Source: Salinimicrobium flavum (GTDB lineage Bacteria; Bacteroidota; Bacteroidia; Flavobacteriales; Flavobacteriaceae). Taken from it: DNA of 64,000 nt. The stretch spans positions 565,620 through 629,619 of the forward strand of contig NZ_JBHULT010000005.1 in NCBI RefSeq assembly GCF_042684505.1, written 5' to 3'. The notes under the pieces are model-generated. The model was not told where the DNA came from. It did not search any database and saw nothing but the letters and a program-made list of their open reading frames with translations. The position numbers were made by a program, and so were the translations under genes. Positions 42,768 to 51,228 of this stretch are shown piece by piece; within the stretch, counting starts at the first letter, position 1, and every line of letters starts with the position of its first letter.

Positions 42768-45700
42768 ATGGCAGAGAAATTCCCTAAACTCATTTGTGAC
42801 GCCAATGAAGCTGTGGCTAAGGTGGCGCATAAAACAAATGAGGTGTGTGCTATTTATCCTATAACGCCTGCGTCTCCCATGGGAGAACATGTGGATGTCT
42901 ATAGTTCAAAAGGCAAAAAAAATATCTGGAACAATATTCCCAGGATCGTAGAAATGCAAAGTGAAGGCGGGGCGGCAGGTGCCGTACATGGTTCGTTGCA
43001 GGCCGGTGCCCTTACCACCACTTTCACGGCCTCCCAGGGCTTGTTACTTATGATCCCCAATATGTATAAAATTGCGGGGGAGTTGTTGCCCAATGTGATC
43101 CATGTGGCGGCCCGTACAATCGCAACCCACGCTCTTTCCATTTTTGGAGATCATTCAGATGTGATGGCCGCAAGACAAACAGGATTTTCCATGCTTTTTG
43201 GAGGATCAGTGCAGGAGGCAATGGATTTTGCACTTATCTCGCAGGTGGCGACCCTGAGGTCAAGAGTACCTTTCATGAACATCTTTGACGGCTTCAGGAC
43301 CTCTCATGAGATCTCTAAAATTGATGCTATCCCCGATGATATTATCAAAGCGATGATGCCCGAAGATAAGATCATGGAGCACAAGAAGCGGTCTCTGGAC
43401 CCCGACAGTCCTGTAATTCGCGGAACTTCTCAAAACCCCGATGTTTTCTTCCAGGCACGGGAAGCGGCAAACCTTCATTATGAAAAGGTACCACAAATAG
43501 TGCAGGAGGTGATGGATGAATTCTATGAGCACACAGGCCGCAAGTACAATCTGTTTGATTATGAAGGACATCCTGAAGCCGAACGTGTGATAGTGATAAT
43601 GGGATCTGGGGAAGGAGCCGTAAGAGAAACGGTGGATACTCTTTTAAATTCCGAAGAAAAAGTGGGTGTTCTTATCGTGCGCTTGTATCGTCCTTTCTCT
43701 GTAGAGGACTTTATAAATATGGTGCCAAAAACAGTAAAAAAGATCGCTGTTCTTGACAGGACCAAGGAACCGGGAAGCACCGGAGAGCCTCTGTACCTGG
43801 ATGTGATCACCAGCTTTGCTGAAAGTGATCGTGACATGCCTCAGATCATAGGTGGACGTTACGGACTTTCTTCCAAAGAATTCAATCCGGCCATGGTCAA
43901 GGGTATTTTTGACGAAATGTTGAAACCACAGCCAAAGAACCATTTTACCATAGGTATCAATGATGACGTGAGTTTCAAAAGTTTGCTCTACAATCCGGTT
44001 TTCAAGACCAGGAAAACCACTTTCAACTGCATGTTCTACGGACTGGGATCTGATGGTACGGTTGGAGCGAACAAGAACTCTATCAAGATAATTGGGGAAA
44101 CCACAGATAATTATGTACAGGGGTATTTTGTATACGACTCCAAAAAAGCCGGTTCTCAAACCATTTCCCACCTAAGGTTCGGGCCACAGCCCATTTATTC
44201 AAGTTACCTTATTAATACAGCCGATTTTATTGCTTGCCACCAATTCAATTTCATAGAGAAATATGACATCCTGAAAAAGATCAAAAAAGGAGGAACTTTC
44301 CTTCTGAATTCACCTTTTTCAAATGAGGAGGTATGGGATATGCTGCCTCAGAAAATGCAGGAAGAGATCGTGGAAAATGAACTTTCTTTCTACGTGGTTG
44401 ATGCCACCAAAGTGGCTCAGGATGCTAACCTTGGTAAGAGGACCAACACTGTGCTCCAAACCTGTTTCTTTGCCATTTCGGGAGTACTACCTAAAGAAGA
44501 AGCCATTCAGAAGATCAAGGATGCTATTGTAAAATCCTATTCCCACAAAGGAGAAAGGATCGTGCAAATGAACTTCAACGCCGTTGATCAATCCCTAGCG
44601 AACCTTCAGAAGGTGGATTATCCAAAACAGATCACCAGTAGCCGCAGACTCAAACCTATGATGACCGGGGATGCAGATCCATTCGTAAAAGAGGTATTAG
44701 GAAAGATACTTGCCGGCGAAGGAGATGAGCTTCCGGTTAGCGCATTTCCAATAGACGGAACGTTCCCCACAGGAACCACCCAATATGAAAAACGCGGAAT
44801 AGCCGATTTCATCCCCGTATGGGAAGACAAAGATCTTTGTACCCAATGTAACAAATGTGTTGCCATCTGTCCGCATGCTGCTATCAGGGCAAAAGTAGTT
44901 CCTACAGAAGACCTTGCCGGTGCACCGGGAGATTTCAAGGCTGTACCTGCCAAAGGACGTCCTTTTACAGGAACAGATTCCTATATCCTGCAGATCTCAC
45001 CTGAAGATTGTACCGGTTGTGACCTTTGCGTAGCTGTATGCCCTGCTGAAAGCAAGACCATTGAAAATTTCAAAGCGATCAATATGCGGTCAAAACTGGA
45101 AGTTGCAGAGACCGAAGTCAAAAACTGGGATTACTTTACTCAACTTCCCTATTATGATCGTACAGAGCTGCAGATCACTAATGTCAAAGGTTCTCAGTTC
45201 CTTGAACCCTTGTTTGAGTTCTCGGGTGCATGTTCGGGTTGTGGGGAAACCCCCTATATCAAGATGCTTACCCAACTATATGGAGACAGCATTTTAATAG
45301 CTAACGCTACCGGATGTTCTTCCATTTACGGAGGAAACCTACCTACCACTCCTTATAAGAAAAATGAATTCGGAAGAGGACCTGCATGGGCAAACTCTCT
45401 CTTCGAAGACAACGCCGAATTTGGTTTGGGTATGAAACTGGCACTTTCCAAAAAACAGGAAATCGCAGTAGATCTTTTAAAACAGGTGGAACCCCTGGTA
45501 GGTTCAGAAATTGTAAATGCTATTCTGAACAATCCGGAAGAAAATGAGGCTCAAAAGAAAGAGAAACATGCGCAGATCGATGAGCTCAAAAAGATCCTTT
45601 CAACCATTGATAATCCTGAGGCCGTAAAATTGAACCAGTTGACAGAGTACCTGCGCAAAAAAGCAGTCTGGATACTTGGAGGAGACGGCTGGGCCTATGA

Positions 45701-46295
45701 TATTGGGTACGGCGGAGTTGACCATGTGCTGTCTTCAGGAGAAGATATCAATATCCTGGTGATGGATACCGAGGTATATTCCAATACCGGCGGACAAATG
45801 TCTAAAGCTACTCCTTTGGGAGCAAGTGCCAAGTTCGCGGTTTCCGGCAAGAAAACTTCTAAAAAGAGTCTTGCCCTGCAGGCCGTTTCTTATCAGAACG
45901 TGTATGTAGCACAGGTAGCGATTGGTGCTAAAGACCTGCAAACCCTGAAGGCAATTGAAGAGGCTGCAGCCTATCCCGGACCTTCTATCATCATAGCGTA
46001 CTCACACTGTGGCGAACATGGTTATGACCTTAAGCATGGTCCAAAACAGCAGGAGAAAGCGGTAGAGACCGGCTACTGGCCATTATTCAGATTTGATCCT
46101 TCCAAGGAGAAGGGGAAACGTTTTAAACTGGATTCCAAAGCACCGCAGGCTCCATTGGAAGAGTTCATGTATAACGAGACCCGTTTTACCAGAGTAGCCA
46201 AGGAAAATGCAGAACTAGGTTCGGCATTGTTGAAACAGGCGCAGGAAGAAGTTGGATCCAAATGGGAAAGACTGGAACTCTTCAGGGATATGTAA
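42768..46295 (+). CDS. nifJ: Pyruvate:ferredoxin (flavodoxin) oxidoreductase
   Basis: A 1175-residue single-chain PFOR that converts pyruvate and CoA to acetyl-CoA, CO2 and reduced ferredoxin. Domains in order: the pyruvate-binding domain I (YPITPASPMGEHVD, GGAAGAVHGSLQAGALTTTFTASQGLLLMIPNMYKIAGE), the gamma-type domain, a ferredoxin-like domain with CTQCNKCVAICP and CTGCDLCVAVCP, and the ThDP domain with CSGCGETPYIK, NATGCSSIYGGN, GGDGWAYDIGYGG and DTEVYSNTGGQMSKATPLGA. Length is normal for the homodimeric type. The enzyme is oxygen-sensitive in many anaerobes; its presence suggests microaerobic or anaerobic capability, or an oxygen-tolerant variant. Confidence 0.96.
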   Translation: MAEKFPKLICDANEAVAKVAHKTNEVCAIYPITPASPMGEHVDVYSSKGKKNIWNNIPRIVEMQSEGGAAGAVHGSLQAGALTTTFTASQGLLLMIPNMYKIAGELLPNVIHVAARTIATHALSIFGDHSDVMAARQTGFSMLFGGSVQEAMDFALISQVATLRSRVPFMNIFDGFRTSHEISKIDAIPDDIIKAMMPEDKIMEHKKRSLDPDSPVIRGTSQNPDVFFQAREAANLHYEKVPQIVQEVMDEFYEHTGRKYNLFDYEGHPEAERVIVIMGSGEGAVRETVDTLLNSEEKVGVLIVRLYRPFSVEDFINMVPKTVKKIAVLDRTKEPGSTGEPLYLDVITSFAESDRDMPQIIGGRYGLSSKEFNPAMVKGIFDEMLKPQPKNHFTIGINDDVSFKSLLYNPVFKTRKTTFNCMFYGLGSDGTVGANKNSIKIIGETTDNYVQGYFVYDSKKAGSQTISHLRFGPQPIYSSYLINTADFIACHQFNFIEKYDILKKIKKGGTFLLNSPFSNEEVWDMLPQKMQEEIVENELSFYVVDATKVAQDANLGKRTNTVLQTCFFAISGVLPKEEAIQKIKDAIVKSYSHKGERIVQMNFNAVDQSLANLQKVDYPKQITSSRRLKPMMTGDADPFVKEVLGKILAGEGDELPVSAFPIDGTFPTGTTQYEKRGIADFIPVWEDKDLCTQCNKCVAICPHAAIRAKVVPTEDLAGAPGDFKAVPAKGRPFTGTDSYILQISPEDCTGCDLCVAVCPAESKTIENFKAINMRSKLEVAETEVKNWDYFTQLPYYDRTELQITNVKGSQFLEPLFEFSGACSGCGETPYIKMLTQLYGDSILIANATGCSSIYGGNLPTTPYKKNEFGRGPAWANSLFEDNAEFGLGMKLALSKKQEIAVDLLKQVEPLVGSEIVNAILNNPEENEAQKKEKHAQIDELKKILSTIDNPEAVKLNQLTEYLRKKAVWILGGDGWAYDIGYGGVDHVLSSGEDINILVMDTEVYSNTGGQMSKATPLGASAKFAVSGKKTSKKSLALQAVSYQNVYVAQVAIGAKDLQTLKAIEEAAAYPGPSIIIAYSHCGEHGYDLKHGPKQQEKAVETGYWPLFRFDPSKEKGKRFKLDSKAPQAPLEEFMYNETRFTRVAKENAELGSALLKQAQEEVGSKWERLELFRDM

Positions 46296-46374
46296 ATAAA
46301 AATTTCCTTTCCGGCTATACATGGATGAGGTTGTATGGCCGGGGAGGATCCTGTTAAACTCAAAACTTACCATT

Positions 46375-46752
46375 ATGGAAAACAAAGCAATTGGTTTATT
46401 CGATGAAGCTGTTAGAAAGCTTCAGGATGCAAACACAGAACTTTGCAGACCCGAGGAGGATGTTGTTTCCTTTCTCGTCTGCAAGAATTCCCAGTATGCC
46501 ATAGAGAATTTCCTTAAAGGATTTCTTTTAAGTAAAGGGATCGACCCTCAGGAATATGACAACATCAATGATCTTTATGAACAATGTGTAGCCATAAACC
46601 CAAAATTCAAACAGCTGGACCTTTCAGGCTTTACCTGTAAATCCCATAAAACAGATTCCCGCTCCTGCAGTGGGGCAGAGAAGGTGAGTAAATGCTATGA
46701 AATAGCCGGAAACCTTGATCTGTTTCTTAGAAAAGAAAAGTTGTTGAACTGA
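46375..46752 (+). CDS. HEPN-domain-like small protein
   Basis: A 125-residue soluble helical protein starting MENKAIGLFDEAV. Its pattern (long amphipathic helix, FLVCKNSQYAIENFLKGFLLSKGID, then DLYEQCVAINPKF) is that of HEPN-type domains. The HEPN RNase motif RxxxxH is not evident. The Cys content is high (CRPEED, VCKNS, EQCVA, TCKSH, SCSGA, KCYE). I chose 46375; an upstream ATG at 46321 would add 18 atypical residues. It follows PFOR by 79 bp, possibly on the same transcript, and ends before a strong terminator. No MNT nucleotidyltransferase partner is adjacent, so a toxin-antitoxin role is not supported. Function unknown. Confidence 0.7.
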   Translation: MENKAIGLFDEAVRKLQDANTELCRPEEDVVSFLVCKNSQYAIENFLKGFLLSKGIDPQEYDNINDLYEQCVAINPKFKQLDLSGFTCKSHKTDSRSCSGAEKVSKCYEIAGNLDLFLRKEKLLN

Positions 46753-46817
46753 TAAATTTCCGGAGTAAACCCGCGCTTTTGACCATTAAGGTATAGACTG
46801 TTTTAATTTCAAATTCA

Positions 46818-46842
46818 TCCCGCAGAAACTGCGGGATTTTTT
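46818..46842 (+). terminator. Rho-independent terminator after the HEPN-like gene
   Basis: Perfect 8-bp GC-rich stem TCCCGCAG / CTGCGGGA with an AAA loop, followed by six T. It closes the ferredoxin-PFOR-HEPN transcript 65 bp after the last stop codon. Confidence 0.9.
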
Positions 46843-46899
46843 GTTTAATAAGATTATGATGTTTTAACAGTTACAAATTTTTCTATAACATAATTTTAA

Positions 46900-46907
46900 T
46901 AGTTTTG
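46900..46907 (+). promoter_or_regulatory. -7 promoter box TAGTTTTG of the receiver-HEAT-GT2 operon
   Basis: An exact match to TAnnTTTG, 70 bp upstream of the GTG start of the first gene and downstream of the preceding terminator. The -33 element is not clear (AT-rich). Confidence 0.5.
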
Positions 46908-46976
46908 TAAGAAGCTATTTCTGAGACATTCAGGCCCCGGCTTAATGAAGAGGAACCCCTACAAGTTGGAAAAAAA

Positions 46977-47327
46977 GTGACCCGAACTGCCTTAATTATT
47001 CAGGAAGATATTATTCTGCTCAGGATCCTTGAGCGGTTAATGATGGTGAATGATTACGGCTGTAAAGCAATCAGATCCCTGAGTGATCTGAATATTGAAG
47101 ACCAGGAGGTAGATTTTGATGTTATTATATCTGATATCCTGTTTGACGGAATCGCCCCCCTTGATTTTGTTTTCCAGATAAAGGAGATCATTCCTCACAA
47201 ATCCCTCATGATCGTTACCAATATGGGGCAGAGAAAAGTGCAGCAGGAGATCATGAGTTCCAATAATGTCACCGGATTCTTTGCTGTTCCGTTTGATATG
47301 GATGATATTCAAAAACTCCTTATCTGA
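46977..47327 (+). CDS. Atypical single-domain receiver protein
   Basis: A 116-residue receiver-like domain with a GTG start; no in-frame ATG lies nearby upstream. The acidic pair is in LIIQED (E10, D11), the phospho-acceptor Asp in VIISDILFDG (D53), and the Thr in LMIVTNMG. The conserved Lys that completes the active site is replaced by Val (FFAVPFD instead of KPF), so phosphorylation-induced switching is probably changed or absent. The stop overlaps the ATG of the HEAT-repeat gene by one base, making it first gene of a coupled three-gene operon ending in a polysaccharide synthase-like glycosyltransferase. Confidence 0.8.
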   Translation: MTRTALIIQEDIILLRILERLMMVNDYGCKAIRSLSDLNIEDQEVDFDVIISDILFDGIAPLDFVFQIKEIIPHKSLMIVTNMGQRKVQQEIMSSNNVTGFFAVPFDMDDIQKLLI

Positions 47328-48388
47328 TGATGACAGCTGGTTTTTTATTTTTCGTCATCCAGCTCCTACTCCTGATTTTAGTCGCCCTTTGGGGTACTCT
47401 TGCCGCAAGTCTTTATTACCGAAAAAGACGTACCGCAAAGTTGAGGGAGATTGAAAGGACCTTTGCTGAAGTCACTTCACAACACTTATATCCACTCCCC
47501 AATGAAGTACCTGATCTTATAAGGGTTCAGAGAGCGTTCCGGGATGCCGGGGTGGTAAGGTCACAGCCTAAGAATGTACAGTACCTTATTGATCTTATGA
47601 TAAGGACCCAGCGCTCCATTCTTGGGGAAAACTATTTAAAACTTGAAACCCTTTTTAAACAGATCCCTCCTTTTCGTGCTTCTGTAAGGAAGCTTGAGAG
47701 TAAAAAGTGGTATGTAAAGGCCCGCGGAATCAGAGAAATCTATGAGATGGATCAAAAACAGCATTTACGGGAGTTGATCAGGGAAAGAAATAACAGGAAT
47801 ATCTATGTTCGTCGTGAAGCGCAGATCGCGATTGTTGTTTTTCTTGGATGGGATAGTCTGCGATTCCTGCCTTATCTTAAGCGGGAAATGACCTTGTGGC
47901 AACAGATAAAGGTAGTGGAAAAACTTCATGACCTTTACCCTGAACCCCGTTTAAAGTATCTTCGGAAGGCCTATAAGGTGAAAAAACCCTATGCGCAGGA
48001 ATTGATCATGAGGATCATCAGAAAATTTAATCTGGAAACCGAAGTGGATTATATTCTGCAATTTCTCGATCATGAGAATTTTGACCGAAGGGAAGCGGCT
48101 ATCTATTGTATTTCCTCCTTTCAGCTAAAGGAAGAGAAACTCATTGAAGTAAAAAGGAAATTTTTCAAAATTCCCAATACCGAACAGCAGGTACATTTGC
48201 TGAAGTTCCTTCAGAATGTATCCGGCTCTCCAGACCTGCAGTTCTTCCGGAGGGTGCTTAAAGAAGGTAATGATGTTCTAAAGCTTAGTACAGCAGAGAT
48301 CCTCTGGAACAGTGGCCATAAAAAAGAGGTTCAGGAATTTTATTACAGGCAGTACACAGATCAATCTCTTGAAGTTATCGCAGAATGA
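47327..48388 (+). CDS. Membrane-anchored HEAT-repeat-like protein
   Basis: A 353-residue protein with one N-terminal membrane helix (about 4-28, GFLFFVIQLLLLILVALWGTL) followed by a basic stop-transfer (YYRKRR) and a long helical cytoplasmic domain. Repeated helix pairs such as KWYVKARGIREIYEMDQ, NIYVRREAQIAIVVFLGW and NFDRREAAIYCISSF are HEAT/PBS-lyase-like. It overlaps the glycosyltransferase gene by four bases (ATGA) and the receiver gene by one. It looks like a scaffold linking the receiver to the membrane synthase; this is inference. Confidence 0.8.
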   Translation: MMTAGFLFFVIQLLLLILVALWGTLAASLYYRKRRTAKLREIERTFAEVTSQHLYPLPNEVPDLIRVQRAFRDAGVVRSQPKNVQYLIDLMIRTQRSILGENYLKLETLFKQIPPFRASVRKLESKKWYVKARGIREIYEMDQKQHLRELIRERNNRNIYVRREAQIAIVVFLGWDSLRFLPYLKREMTLWQQIKVVEKLHDLYPEPRLKYLRKAYKVKKPYAQELIMRIIRKFNLETEVDYILQFLDHENFDRREAAIYCISSFQLKEEKLIEVKRKFFKIPNTEQQVHLLKFLQNVSGSPDLQFFRRVLKEGNDVLKLSTAEILWNSGHKKEVQEFYYRQYTDQSLEVIAE

Positions 48389-49824
48389 CAAACACCGGCT
48401 ACCTGTATTATTTCTACCAAAGTATAAGCTGGTTTTTCCTGGTCTATGGTCTGGCACTGGTTTCGATCTATTTTGGAGGAGTGTTTTTGTCTCATAGGGC
48501 GGTCACGAGAAATAAAAGACGGTCCCGTTTCCTGCAGGTCAATGATATCGTGAGCGCTACAGATATACCCTCTGTGACCCTTATCGCACCTGCGTATAAT
48601 GAAGGCAAGACCATAGTAGAAAACGTAAGATCACTGCTTTCAATCCAGTACCCTTTTTATGAACTTATTGTAGTGAATGACGGGAGTACAGATAATTCAA
48701 TGGAACTCCTTATTGATAAATATGATCTGGAGCCTTTTGATGCAACGTTCATTACCCAGCCAATTCCTACCGCGACCGTTAATACTATTTACAAAAGCAG
48801 GAAAACCCAATTCCGCCACCTTACCGTAATTCACAAAAACAACGGGGGTAGGGCAGATGCTCTGAATGCCGGGATCAATTTTGCAGGCACAGAACTGGTC
48901 CTGTGTACAGATGCCGATTGTATCATTGAACAGAATGCGATCCTGAAAATGGTGAGGCCTTACCTTGAAGAGGGGGATAAGGAGATCATCGCCTGTGGTG
49001 GAGGCATTGGGATAGCCAACGATTCACATATCCAGAATGGGATTCTTAAAAAACTCATGGTGCCCCGTGACTTTGTGCCCACTGTACAGGTCGTTGAATA
49101 TATAAGAGCCTTCCTGATTGGGAGGATGGGCTGGAGCGAGGTGAACGGATTAATGCTGGTTTCAGGCGCCTTTGGAATGTACCCAAGAACCAGGCTTATT
49201 CAGGTAGGAGGTTTCAATGTAAAGACTGTGGGAGAAGACCTGGAACTTTGTATAAGGTTGCGGGTACATATGGAAAAATTAAAGAAGCCGTACAAGGTGG
49301 TATATGTTCCCGAAACCCTTTGCTGGACAGAAGCACCGCATGATTATAATATTTTCGTAAAGCAACGGGACCGCTGGGCACGTGGACTATGGGAAACCCT
49401 TAAACTACACCGTTATCTCTTTTTTAACCCGAAGTACGGTAATATGGGTAAATTCTTTTTCCCCTACTGGTGTTTCTTTGAATTTGGGGCTCCTATAGTT
49501 GAATTCCTGGGGCTTATCTGTATAATTCTGTTCGGTTACCTGGGATTCATAAACTGGACCATGGCGATCCTTTTATTTACAGTCGTTTACCTGTTGGGGT
49601 GTATCTTTTCGACCGTATCTATCTTTTTCTATGTAAAGAATTTCAAACATTATACCAGTGGAAAACAGCTGGCAGAACTACTATTGGCTGCTTATCTCGA
49701 ACCTTTCTTATTCCACCCTGTCCTGGTCTATGGCCAAATGAAAGGATATTATAAGAAGATATTCAGGATAAAATCAGGGTGGGGGACAATGACCCGGAAA
49801 GGTTTTAAAACTACTGAAGTCTGA
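48385..49824 (+). CDS. Processive family 2 glycosyltransferase (PgaC/hyaluronan synthase-like)
   Basis: A 479-residue membrane enzyme. One or two N-terminal helices (about 14-36) precede the GT-A domain with APAYNEGKTI, VVNDGSTDNS (DG at 99-100), TDADC (176-178), GED (283-285) and QRDRW (327-331), the D,D,D,QxxRW pattern of processive beta-glycan synthases; three to four C-terminal helices follow. It should polymerise a UDP-sugar into a polysaccharide and pass it across the inner membrane. It is translated with the HEAT protein, and a YaiO-type outer-membrane barrel gene converges on it with two bases between stop codons. The sugar is not predictable. Confidence 0.9.
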   Translation: MTNTGYLYYFYQSISWFFLVYGLALVSIYFGGVFLSHRAVTRNKRRSRFLQVNDIVSATDIPSVTLIAPAYNEGKTIVENVRSLLSIQYPFYELIVVNDGSTDNSMELLIDKYDLEPFDATFITQPIPTATVNTIYKSRKTQFRHLTVIHKNNGGRADALNAGINFAGTELVLCTDADCIIEQNAILKMVRPYLEEGDKEIIACGGGIGIANDSHIQNGILKKLMVPRDFVPTVQVVEYIRAFLIGRMGWSEVNGLMLVSGAFGMYPRTRLIQVGGFNVKTVGEDLELCIRLRVHMEKLKKPYKVVYVPETLCWTEAPHDYNIFVKQRDRWARGLWETLKLHRYLFFNPKYGNMGKFFFPYWCFFEFGAPIVEFLGLICIILFGYLGFINWTMAILLFTVVYLLGCIFSTVSIFFYVKNFKHYTSGKQLAELLLAAYLEPFLFHPVLVYGQMKGYYKKIFRIKSGWGTMTRKGFKTTEV

Positions 49825-49826
49825 CT

Positions 49827-51074
49827 TTAGAACCGGTATCGGTAACCGGCGGTTCCAATAAATTGGGTTCCTTTCTTATCTTTAGTGATCTCTTCGTGAA
49901 GTACGCCGCCTCCAACCTGGAAAATATGGTGAATCCCAAAAGATTTGTTTATGCCTGTACTTCCATACCAGGCATCCAGTAAGGGGTCTTCCTCAAGGGA
50001 ATACAAAGCAGATTCTTCAGGAGAGATCCCGTTGCCAAGGCGCAGGAAAAGATAGTTATCAGGGTCTCCAAAATAGTATCTTACATTAAACTGATAATTC
50101 TGAACCAAATGATCTCTTCGTTCGGGTCCCACAAATATACGGGAGTTAAGATAAAACTTTCCACTGTAAGCTGTGAGTCCCAGTATGCCTGTGAAGAAGG
50201 AAGTATTATCATAAATCAATGCCCTGGCGCCAACCTCGGCTTCGAATGTTTTCGCAAAATTAAAATACAGGGAAGCACTGCTGCGGAAATCTGGAAATAT
50301 GTCTCCCTTTGAGAATCCAAAGTTTGTAAAAGCATATAACCTTTCACTAAAGACCGGGTAAGCTTCAAGTTCATAGAGCATGCCCTGGTCGTACTGCCGG
50401 TCTGAATAGGTGACCCTTCCCAATACAACTGTTCGGTTAAAACTGTGCTGGTATTCCCCGCTCATGTTATTCCAGGAATTACTTCGGGAATATTCCTGAC
50501 TGAAATCAATGTACTGGTAGTTGATCCCGATCTCATTAGAAATCGTTTGTTTCAGGATATTTTGCAGTATATATCTTTCTTTTCCCGGAAGGTTTTTTCT
50601 TGTGATAAGGTTTTTAGCAAGAGCCCGGGCTTCATGGGTTTTATGATTTTCAATCAGCAGGCTTGCCTTTTTTACCTGAAAGGAAAGATCGTCAGGGTAA
50701 ATTCCAAGTATTCTGTCTAAAAGGTCCAGAGCTTCTTCAGCCGACCGGCTTCGGTCAAACCGTTGTTTGGCCAAAGGTTTCAGATCGGGATAATGTGGTG
50801 CGTGTTCCAGGAGGTATTCAAAGTCTGCGTTTGCTTCAACCATTCTCTCCAACGCCCACAAGTTCCTTACCTGAAGGATCCTTATGTCATGGTATTCTGG
50901 TGCCAATTCCAGGCCTCGTTGGGTGAGTGCAAGAGAGTTTTTGTATTTCCCATCCCGGTATTCCTGCTGTGCTCTTTGAAGGAGAATATCGGTATTGGTT
51001 TCAGAAATTACCTGTCCAGATGCTGTTACAGAAATCAATAGGGAAAACAGGAGCAGTAAAAAAGATCTTTTCAT
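49827..51074 (-). CDS. TPR + YaiO-family outer membrane beta-barrel protein
   Basis: I chose the start at 51074 (MKRSFLLLLFSLLISVTASGQ, 415 residues), which gives a good signal peptide; the frame extends 35 residues upstream without sense. Residues about 22-165 contain TPR-like helices (LLQRAQQEYRDGKYKNSLALTQRGLEL and similar). From about 190 the sequence has the amphipathic, aromatic strand pattern of an outer-membrane barrel ending in GTAGYRYRF with a terminal Phe. The TPR-plus-barrel design recalls BcsC/PgaA-type polysaccharide exporters. Together with the convergent glycosyltransferase operon it suggests secretion of an exopolysaccharide. Confidence 0.82.
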   Translation of the reverse strand: MKRSFLLLLFSLLISVTASGQVISETNTDILLQRAQQEYRDGKYKNSLALTQRGLELAPEYHDIRILQVRNLWALERMVEANADFEYLLEHAPHYPDLKPLAKQRFDRSRSAEEALDLLDRILGIYPDDLSFQVKKASLLIENHKTHEARALAKNLITRKNLPGKERYILQNILKQTISNEIGINYQYIDFSQEYSRSNSWNNMSGEYQHSFNRTVVLGRVTYSDRQYDQGMLYELEAYPVFSERLYAFTNFGFSKGDIFPDFRSSASLYFNFAKTFEAEVGARALIYDNTSFFTGILGLTAYSGKFYLNSRIFVGPERRDHLVQNYQFNVRYYFGDPDNYLFLRLGNGISPEESALYSLEEDPLLDAWYGSTGINKSFGIHHIFQVGGGVLHEEITKDKKGTQFIGTAGYRYRF

Positions 51075-51158
51075 AAGTAGGAGGCAAGGGTAGTCAAATT
51101 TAAAATAAAAAATAGGAACCACCGTCCAATTCTTATATAACAGCACCATTACCTCTAT

Positions 51159-51172
51159 ATGAGGCAGGTCAT
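51159..51172. promoter_or_regulatory. Crp/Fnr-like operator upstream of the porin gene (ATGAGGCAGGTCAT)
   Basis: Third ATGA-N6-TCAT site of the window, differing by one base from the korA-proximal one. It lies 57 bp upstream of the porin ATG in an otherwise AT-rich intergenic region. A TAnnTTTT-like box follows at 51191-51198, at slightly shorter spacing than in the kor/ferredoxin region. Confidence 0.5.
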
Positions 51173-51228
51173 AATACATTTTTATTATTTTAGCTTTTTT
51201 TACCCCTCATTTAAACAGGTTATCAAAC

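Noticed and set aside
46375..46752. HEPN/MNT toxin-antitoxin system
   Set aside because: No nucleotidyltransferase gene adjoins and the RNase motif is not visible; neighbours are metabolic.
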